Source: Nitrospirota bacterium (GTDB lineage: Bacteria > Nitrospirota > Thermodesulfovibrionia > Thermodesulfovibrionales > SM23-35). From it: a stretch of DNA of 8,097 nucleotides. The position numbers were made by a program, and so were the translations under genes. A model generated the notes under the pieces. It was given only the letters and a program-made list of their open reading frames with translations, ran no database searches and was not told the origin of the DNA. The stretch spans positions 1 to 8,097 of the forward strand of contig JAOUJR010000075.1 in assembly GCA_029883145.1 (NCBI GenBank), written 5' to 3'. Numbering within the stretch: position 1 is the first letter of the stretch; each line of letters opens with the position of its first letter. This document shows, piece by piece, positions 1 to 5,385 of the stretch.

Positions 1-979
1 CCTTAATAATGTCGAGACCCTTGCGAATGTCCCCCTCGTTATTATAAATGGAGCTGAGTGGTTCAAGAGTCTCGGAACAGACGATAGCCATGGCACTAAG
101 GTTTTTGCACTCACAGGGTCAATAAATAATACTGGATTTGTAGAAGTCCCTTTGGGAATTCCTATAAGGCAGATTCTTACTGATATAGGTGGCGGTGTAC
201 CTGGTGCAAGAAGAGGAAGAAAATTCAAGGCTGTCCATATTGGAGGGCCTACTGGCGGCTCTCTCCCTGAAAGCCTGCTCGATATGCCTCTTACATTTGA
301 TGATATTGAGAAGGCTGGTGCGGTGATGGGTTCAGGTGGCATGGTATTCATGGATGACAATAGCTGTATGGTTGCTATGGCAAAGTTCTTCCTGGAGTTT
401 AATGCAGATGAATCCTGTGGAAAATGTGTTCCCTGCAGGGTAGGGACAAAAATAATGCGTGATATGCTCATAGCTATCACAGAAGGTCGTGGTAGAGAGC
501 AAGACATTAATGCCCTTCAAGAAATTTCCTACGACCTTATTGTTGGGTCAATGTGCGGCTTTGGACAAATGGCCCCAAATCCTGTGCTCACCACAATAAA
601 ATACTTCAGAGAAGAATATGACTCCCATATAAGGGATAAATGGTGCAGGACTGGAATGTGTCGTGAACTTGCTACATTCTATATTGATGAAAGAATTTGC
701 AAAGGATGCGGTGTCTGTTTGAGGGCATGTCCTACAAAGGCTATTATCGGCGAGAAGAAGAAACCACATAAGATTATCCAGGAACTCTGTTTACATTGTA
801 AAACCTGCTACGATGCATGCAAATTCAGAACAATACGAGTACTGCCTTTTTCAGCCCGCGAAGCAAGTGAAACAGAGCTCGCGGAATTAGCAGTAGCGAT
901 AGCTCCAGTAGTAGCAGTAAAGAAGACAGAGAAAGCAGAGAAGACAGAGAAAGCAGAGAAGATGGAGGAAGTAGAATGA
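1..979 (+). CDS. nuoF: NuoF/HydB-type NAD(P)H-oxidising flavoprotein, copy 1 (5' truncated by window edge)
   Basis: This is the C-terminal 325 residues of a NuoF-like subunit. The frame is open from base 2, so the Met codon at 152 is internal. The first codon aligns with residue 323 of the complete copy at 3487-5385, so the FMN/NADH-binding fold lies upstream of the window. Visible here are the end of the flavin domain, an SLBB-like segment (about 190-320), the NuoF N3-type cluster site CxxCxxC (Cys codons at 416, 425, 434) with its fourth Cys at 554, and a C-terminal 2x[4Fe-4S] ferredoxin domain (Cys codons 698, 707, 716, 728 and 788, 797, 806, 818). The ferredoxin extension is known from HydB/HndC-type bifurcating enzymes and absent from ordinary complex I NuoF. 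A His/Cys group (codons 626, 644, 659) between the two cluster regions is shared with copy 2. The tail is 13 residues longer than in copy 2 and carries a Lys/Glu-rich repeat. The stop overlaps the nuoG start as ATGA. Confidence 0.95.
   Translation, partial: LNNVETLANVPLVIINGAEWFKSLGTDDSHGTKVFALTGSINNTGFVEVPLGIPIRQILTDIGGGVPGARRGRKFKAVHIGGPTGGSLPESLLDMPLTFDDIEKAGAVMGSGGMVFMDDNSCMVAMAKFFLEFNADESCGKCVPCRVGTKIMRDMLIAITEGRGREQDINALQEISYDLIVGSMCGFGQMAPNPVLTTIKYFREEYDSHIRDKWCRTGMCRELATFYIDERICKGCGVCLRACPTKAIIGEKKKPHKIIQELCLHCKTCYDACKFRTIRVLPFSAREASETELAELAVAIAPVVAVKKTEKAEKTEKAEKMEEVE
923..958 (+). repeat. 18-bp perfect tandem repeat (2 copies) encoding KTEKAE x2
   Basis: Two identical 18-base units (923-940 and 941-958) lie in frame in the last codons of nuoF copy 1, followed by a partial third unit beginning AAGA. 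They encode KTEKAE twice and give the protein a charged, probably unstructured or helical tail. The complete nuoF copy has no equivalent. The repeat ends just before the Shine-Dalgarno site of the next gene. Because the unit is a multiple of three, copy-number change would preserve the frame. Confidence 0.95.
964..968 (+). promoter_or_regulatory. Ribosome binding site of nuoG copy 1, inside the nuoF 3' end
   Basis: GGAGG lies seven bases before the ATG at 976, within the last codons of nuoF. With the ATGA stop/start overlap (976-979) this indicates translational coupling. The same GGAGG, spacing and overlap recur at 5370-5385, which supports the chosen start in both nuoG genes. Confidence 0.85.
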
Positions 980-3441
980 TAGAACTCACAATAGATGGTA
1001 AAAGAATAATTGCAGAAAAAGGAGACACCATCCTACGGGCTGCTCTGAAGAACGGCATATATATACCCAACCTGTGTTTTGATAGGAGGCTCAAACCCTA
1101 TGGCGGCTGTAGAATGTGTGTGGTAGAAATTGAAGGGGTCAAAAAACTTACTACATCATGCGGACATCCTGTTTCAGAAGGACTCGTCGTAAGAACAGAT
1201 ACGGAAAGGGTTAAAAGGGTTCGTCAATCGGTACTGGAATTTCTCCTTGTCCACCATCCCCTTGATTGTCCAATATGTGACAAGGCAGGTGAATGTGCTC
1301 TGCAGGATCTGGTCTTCCAGTATGGTAAGCCAGTGGCACGCTTTGAAGATGAAAGAAAGCATGCCCCTGAAGATGTAAGAGGCCCATTAATTGAGCTTAT
1401 TGCAAATAGATGTATCCTTTGCGCAAAATGCGTAAGAATATGCGCTTATCATCAGTGGAGAGCAGCTCTGGGGTTAATTGGCAGGGGTTTCTCAACAGTT
1501 GTTCAACCTGCATTTGGTGAAATCCTTGAATGTGATTATTGTGGTCAGTGTATTGATATATGTCCTACTGGAGCGCTGATTAGTAAGCCTTATAAATACA
1601 AGGCTCGTCCTTGGTTCCTCGAAGAAAAAGACAATGTCTGTCCCTTCTGTGGTGTAGGATGTACCCTCACGCTTGGTATAAGAGAAGGGAAGATTTTGCG
1701 GTCAAGGGGCAAAGCCGGAGCAGGAATAACAGACGGAAATCTCTGTGGACGGGGAAGATTTGGCGTTGACTATATTTATCATGAGAGCCGTCTGAAAACT
1801 CCATTAATAAAAAAGAACGGTACATTTAAAGAGGTAGCATGGGAAGAGGCATTCTCTTACATCTCTAAAAACCTTCAGGCGATTAAAAAAGCCCATGAAC
1901 CTGAGTCAATTGGAGCAATCGGGTCTCCACGATGCACTGTAGAAGATAATTACATGCTCAAGAAATTTATGGAGGTTGGCTTAGGGAGCAAGAATATTGA
2001 TTCATCGGAAGCTTTTGGTTATGTGAATGCACTCAAGGCATACTCTCTTTCATTTGGCATCAAGAACAATCCGGTAAGTCTTACATCTCCACAGGATAAG
2101 GATGTTATATTTGTACTCGAGTCAGACTTGAGTATTACTCATCCTGTATTCGGGCTCAATATCCTTAAGGAAAAGAATGAGGGAGCTCATCTTATCGTAG
2201 CAGACTGCAGAGAAACAAAACTCACAAACCACAGCGATATGTGGCTTAAGCTCAAACCAGGCACACTGGTTGCTTTTCTCAATGGGATAATGAAAATAAT
2301 TATTGAAAAGGGTCTTTTTAATAAGGATGCTGCTTCAAAGATTGCAGGATATTCTTCACTTGAGGATACGGTAAAAAGTTATACTCCTGACAAAGTTTCA
2401 GAGATTACAGGCTTAACAGAAGAAGAGCTCACCGTAGCAGCCGAGACGTTTGCAAATGCTCCTAAAAGACTTATAGCGATGACTCTTAGTGTATCTGAGA
2501 ATAACAAAGGGTTATCATCAGCCCTTGCTGCAGCGAATCTCCTCATTCTTCTTGGAGAAGGACCTTCATCCCTTCAGATAGCAGCCGGACACTGCAATAC
2601 TTACGGTATGCTTGAGGCGGGTATAGTACCTTCAGAAGGCACAAAAGGAGCCGTTGATATGCTTTATAAGCCTGGCTCTTTAAAAGCATTATACATTATG
2701 GGAGAAGATCCTGTAGTGAATTTACCTGATTCAGGAAAGATAAAAGAAACATTGAAATCACTTGATTTCCTTGTTGTTCAGGATATAGACATGACAGAGA
2801 CTGCAAAATTAGCCCATGTGGTGCTGCCGGCATCAAGCTGGGCAGAAAAAAACGGGAGCTTTATGAATGCAGAAGGATTAATGCAGAAGATCCATAAGGT
2901 GGTTGAGACAATAGGACAGAGCCTCCCTGACTGGATGATCCTGAGAAACCTGGGATTGAGTATGGGCGCTGACTTAGGTGTAAAGAGTCTGAATGATCTC
3001 ACGAAAGAAGTAGAAGGTTTGGTTTCTCAAAAGGAAAAAGGAGATGTGAAACCAACATTTCATCCAACTTCCTATGAGCCTGAAGAGGCTCCTGACAGTG
3101 AGTTTGCCTATACGCTTGTGACAAGAGATGTGCTTCAACATTCAGGGAATATGTCCACGCGGTCTGAATCATTGAGGCTTGTGAGTGCTGAACCCGTTTT
3201 AGAAATGAACAAAAAAGACGCAGAGAAGCACGCCATCATTGATGAAGAACACGTAAAAATTACTTCAAGAAGGGGCTCTGTGTATCTAAGGGCAAAAGTG
3301 ACAGACACAGTTCCTGAGGGAGTAGTGGTAACTTCTGTTCATTTTCCACATGGAGGTTTAAACGAACTTACACATTTATCCACGAATGGTGCTCACCGTT
3401 TAGATACAGTAAAGATTGAAAGGGGAGACAGAATTATATAA
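976..3441 (+). CDS. nuoG: NuoG-type iron-sulfur protein with formate-dehydrogenase-like domain lacking the catalytic Cys/Sec, copy 1
   Basis: This 821-residue protein has the NuoG/FdhA domain order. A [2Fe-2S] ferredoxin domain comes first (C34, C45, C48, C62). It is followed by the His-Cys3 [4Fe-4S] site (H94, C98, C101, C107), two ferredoxin-type [4Fe-4S] sites (C146, C149, C152, C156; C186, C189, C192, C196) and the N7-like site CxxCxxxCx27C (C222, C225, C229, C257). The molybdopterin-oxidoreductase fold spans about 270-690 and a molydopterin-dinucleotide-binding cap about 710-815. The catalytic Cys/Sec of formate dehydrogenases aligns with G348 in NIDSSEAFGY, so formate oxidation is unlikely; NuoG of complex I also lacks an active Mo site. 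Probable role: passing electrons between the NuoF flavin and another partner in a soluble complex. Odd points: W161 and Y158 replace the usual Gly and Glu after the first ferredoxin motif, and the family's LPxxxPGY segment is missing near residue 550. It is preceded by GGAGG and overlaps nuoF by four bases. The exact partner is unknown. Confidence 0.9.
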   Translation: MIELTIDGKRIIAEKGDTILRAALKNGIYIPNLCFDRRLKPYGGCRMCVVEIEGVKKLTTSCGHPVSEGLVVRTDTERVKRVRQSVLEFLLVHHPLDCPICDKAGECALQDLVFQYGKPVARFEDERKHAPEDVRGPLIELIANRCILCAKCVRICAYHQWRAALGLIGRGFSTVVQPAFGEILECDYCGQCIDICPTGALISKPYKYKARPWFLEEKDNVCPFCGVGCTLTLGIREGKILRSRGKAGAGITDGNLCGRGRFGVDYIYHESRLKTPLIKKNGTFKEVAWEEAFSYISKNLQAIKKAHEPESIGAIGSPRCTVEDNYMLKKFMEVGLGSKNIDSSEAFGYVNALKAYSLSFGIKNNPVSLTSPQDKDVIFVLESDLSITHPVFGLNILKEKNEGAHLIVADCRETKLTNHSDMWLKLKPGTLVAFLNGIMKIIIEKGLFNKDAASKIAGYSSLEDTVKSYTPDKVSEITGLTEEELTVAAETFANAPKRLIAMTLSVSENNKGLSSALAAANLLILLGEGPSSLQIAAGHCNTYGMLEAGIVPSEGTKGAVDMLYKPGSLKALYIMGEDPVVNLPDSGKIKETLKSLDFLVVQDIDMTETAKLAHVVLPASSWAEKNGSFMNAEGLMQKIHKVVETIGQSLPDWMILRNLGLSMGADLGVKSLNDLTKEVEGLVSQKEKGDVKPTFHPTSYEPEEAPDSEFAYTLVTRDVLQHSGNMSTRSESLRLVSAEPVLEMNKKDAEKHAIIDEEHVKITSRRGSVYLRAKVTDTVPEGVVVTSVHFPHGGLNELTHLSTNGAHRLDTVKIERGDRII

Positions 3442-3467
3442 TCGCAAAAAATTTTCAAAATATCATC

Positions 3468-3483
3468 AGGTCAGGAGGTCAGG
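3468..3483 (+). repeat. 8-bp perfect tandem repeat AGGTCAGG x2 spanning the nuoF copy 2 ribosome binding site
   Basis: AGGTCAGG occurs at 3468-3475 and again at 3476-3483 with no gap. The junction between the units creates AGGAGGT (3473-3479), a near-perfect Shine-Dalgarno seven bases before the ATG at 3487. One unit alone would give only AGG, so the strong site depends on the repeat. Confidence 0.9.
3473..3479 (+). promoter_or_regulatory. Strong ribosome binding site of nuoF copy 2
   Basis: AGGAGGT lies seven bases before the ATG at 3487. It is the strongest translation signal in the window and fixes the start. The resulting N-terminus reaches the first [2Fe-2S] ligand at C14, as expected for this family. 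Confidence 0.88.
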
Positions 3484-3486
3484 ATT

Positions 3487-5385
3487 ATGGCAGAGCAACA
3501 GCAATACCGTGCCAATCTTATGGTATGTGCAGGAACGAGCTGTGTGTCCTCTGAGTCTTTTAGGATAAAGGAGGTTATTGAAGAGGAGTTAAAGAAAAGG
3601 GAACTTGAAAAAGAAATTGGTGTTGTCCTCACAGGCTGTAGTGGCTTATGCGCAGCTGGTCCTGTGCTCACAATCTATCCTGATGGAATCTTTTATCAAA
3701 AATTAAAACCTGACGACATTCCATATCTCGTAGAAGAACATCTTTTAAAAGGAAGACCTGTTAAACGACTCATGTATAAAATTCCCGAGAAAAGAGCAGC
3801 AATTCCTACAATGATGGACATCCCGTTCTACAAACATCAAGTTCTAAGGGTTTTAAGGAATAAAGGACTCATTGACCCTGAAAAAATTGAAGAATACATT
3901 GCGAGAGATGGTTATCAGGCTGCTGCAAAAGCCCTCACCCAGATGACTTCTGAGGAAATAGTAAAAATTGTCACAGACTCCGGATTAAGGGGTAGAGGAG
4001 GTGCAGGCTTTCCAACAGGGAGGAAGTGGGAACTTGGCTTGAAGATTGAAGCTGATGAGAAATATGTTGTCTGTAACGGTGACGAAGGTGATCCAGGTGC
4101 ATTCATGGACAGGTCTGTAATGGAGGCAGACCCACATGCGGTTATTGAGGGGATGATAATCGGTGGAAAGGCAACAGGATCGCACAAAGGCTATATCTAT
4201 GTGAGGGCTGAGTATCCCTTAGCGGTAAAGCGTCTTCAGATTGCAATAGACCAATGCCATGAGGCAGGGCTACTCGGTAAAGACATCCTCGGTACGGGAT
4301 TTAACTTTGACCTCGAGATATATCAAGGTGCAGGTGCTTTTGTCTGTGGTGAAGCTACAGCCCTGATGCGGTCTATTGAAGGAAAGCGTGGCATGCCGAG
4401 ACCAAAGCTATGGCGTTCTGCTGTTAAAGGACTATTTGATAAACCAACAGTTCTGAACAATGTTGAGACGTTTGCGAATATCCCCCAGATTATCTTAAAT
4501 GGTGCCGATTGGTACAGAAGCCTTGGAACTGAGAAAAGTACCGGGACCAAAGTCTTTGCACTCACAGGTGCTATACGTAATGTCGGCTTGGTAGAGGTCC
4601 CGATGGATATGACCCTCAGGACAATTATCTATGATATCGGTGGCGGTATGAAGAAGAAGGGACGGAAATTCAAAGCGGTGCAGTTAGGGGGACCTTCAGG
4701 CGGCTGCATCCCTGAGGAATTCCTTGACATACCTGTGACATATGAGGCCATTGAAAAAACCGGTGCTATTGTAGGCTCTGGTGGAATGGTTGCAATGGAT
4801 GACAGCAGTTGTATGGTAGGTGTGGCAAAGTATTTTCTCGATTTTACCGCAGATGAATCCTGTGGCAAATGCGTTCCATGCAGGATTGGAACACGAATAA
4901 TGCTTGACTTACTTACGGATATCACAGAAGGCCATGGGAAGGAGGGTGATATAGAGACCCTCGAAGACCTTTCACACGATATTATTGCTACATCCCTCTG
5001 CGGCCTTGGCCAGTCAGCGCCTAATCCTGTGCTCACCACAATACGATATTTCAGGGACGAGTACGTGTCTCATATCAGAGACAAGTGGTGCAAGGTAGGA
5101 GTGTGTCGTGACCTTGCCACATTTTATATAGATGAGAAAATGTGCAAAGGGTGTGGTCTCTGCTTGAAGGCATGTCCTTCAAAGGCTATTATCGGTGAGA
5201 AGAAAAAGCCACATAGAATTATCCAGGAACTCTGTGTACAATGCAGGACCTGCTACGAAGTCTGCAGATTCAAGACAATAAGAGTTCTTCCTGCTGCTGC
5301 CCGTATGGCCAATGAGGCAGAACTCATGGAATTAGCTGGCCAGATAGAAGCCTGGGCAGGAATTGAGATGGAGGAAGTAGAATGA
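3487..5385 (+). CDS. nuoF: NuoF/HydB-type NAD(P)H-oxidising flavoprotein with N-terminal [2Fe-2S] and C-terminal ferredoxin domains, copy 2
   Basis: This complete 632-residue protein is close to the usual length of HydB/HndC-type subunits. Residues 1-90 form a thioredoxin-like [2Fe-2S] domain (C14, C19, C51, C55). The NuoF core follows, with a glycine-rich flavin/NADH-binding stretch at 166-181 (GLRGRGGAGFPTG and following) and the conserved NGDEGDPGAFMDR at 197-209. An SLBB-like segment leads to the N3-type [4Fe-4S] site (C459, C462, C465, C505). The C-terminus has two [4Fe-4S] ferredoxin motifs (C553, C556, C559, C563; C583, C586, C589, C593). Between them H529, C535 and C540 form an extra conserved group; from memory, a zinc-binding hinge was described in this part of bifurcating HydB, so a metal site is plausible. 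Known of the family: FMN passes electrons between NAD(P)H and Fe-S clusters, and this layout occurs in electron-bifurcating enzymes, in the cytoplasm. No separate NuoE gene is visible; the N-terminal domain resembles the NuoE cluster domain. Its last four bases overlap nuoG copy 2. Confidence 0.95.
   Translation: MAEQQQYRANLMVCAGTSCVSSESFRIKEVIEEELKKRELEKEIGVVLTGCSGLCAAGPVLTIYPDGIFYQKLKPDDIPYLVEEHLLKGRPVKRLMYKIPEKRAAIPTMMDIPFYKHQVLRVLRNKGLIDPEKIEEYIARDGYQAAAKALTQMTSEEIVKIVTDSGLRGRGGAGFPTGRKWELGLKIEADEKYVVCNGDEGDPGAFMDRSVMEADPHAVIEGMIIGGKATGSHKGYIYVRAEYPLAVKRLQIAIDQCHEAGLLGKDILGTGFNFDLEIYQGAGAFVCGEATALMRSIEGKRGMPRPKLWRSAVKGLFDKPTVLNNVETFANIPQIILNGADWYRSLGTEKSTGTKVFALTGAIRNVGLVEVPMDMTLRTIIYDIGGGMKKKGRKFKAVQLGGPSGGCIPEEFLDIPVTYEAIEKTGAIVGSGGMVAMDDSSCMVGVAKYFLDFTADESCGKCVPCRIGTRIMLDLLTDITEGHGKEGDIETLEDLSHDIIATSLCGLGQSAPNPVLTTIRYFRDEYVSHIRDKWCKVGVCRDLATFYIDEKMCKGCGLCLKACPSKAIIGEKKKPHRIIQELCVQCRTCYEVCRFKTIRVLPAAARMANEAELMELAGQIEAWAGIEMEEVE
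5370..5374 (+). promoter_or_regulatory. Ribosome binding site of nuoG copy 2, inside the nuoF 3' end
   Basis: GGAGG lies seven bases before the ATG at 5382. The surrounding junction (5366-5389) is identical to the copy 1 junction (960-983) over 24 bases, including the ATGA overlap. This implies the coupling signal was inherited with the duplication and kept. Confidence 0.85.

Larger units (their letters stand above)
3442..3486 (+). other. 45-base spacer between the two modules
   Basis: This AT-rich gap separates nuoG copy 1 from nuoF copy 2. It is the only real intergenic stretch in the window. No GC-rich hairpin followed by a T-run is present, and no convincing -35/-10 pair fits, so read-through from copy 1 into copy 2 is the simplest reading. 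It carries the repeat and Shine-Dalgarno described separately. Confidence 0.75.

Noticed and set aside
152..979. Met codon at 152 as the start of the first gene
   Set aside because: The frame is open to base 2, and the upstream residues align well with residues 323-372 of the complete NuoF copy, so the gene continues beyond the window edge.
825..1094. Minus-strand reading frame rich in Ser and Leu
   Set aside because: It is the antisense shadow of the Lys/Glu repeat and the nuoF/nuoG junction, with no ribosome binding site or family resemblance. The other minus-strand frames are likewise shadows of the four large genes.
976..3441. Annotation as catalytic formate dehydrogenase alpha subunit (also considered for 5382-7880)
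   Set aside because: The Cys/Sec position is Gly348 in both copies and no in-frame TGA offers a Sec codon, so only the fold, not the activity, is supported.
3442..3486. Possible terminator or promoter between the modules
   Set aside because: The only inverted repeat is a short A/T palindrome (ATTTTCAAAAT) without a stable stem, and no convincing promoter boxes fit in 45 bases.
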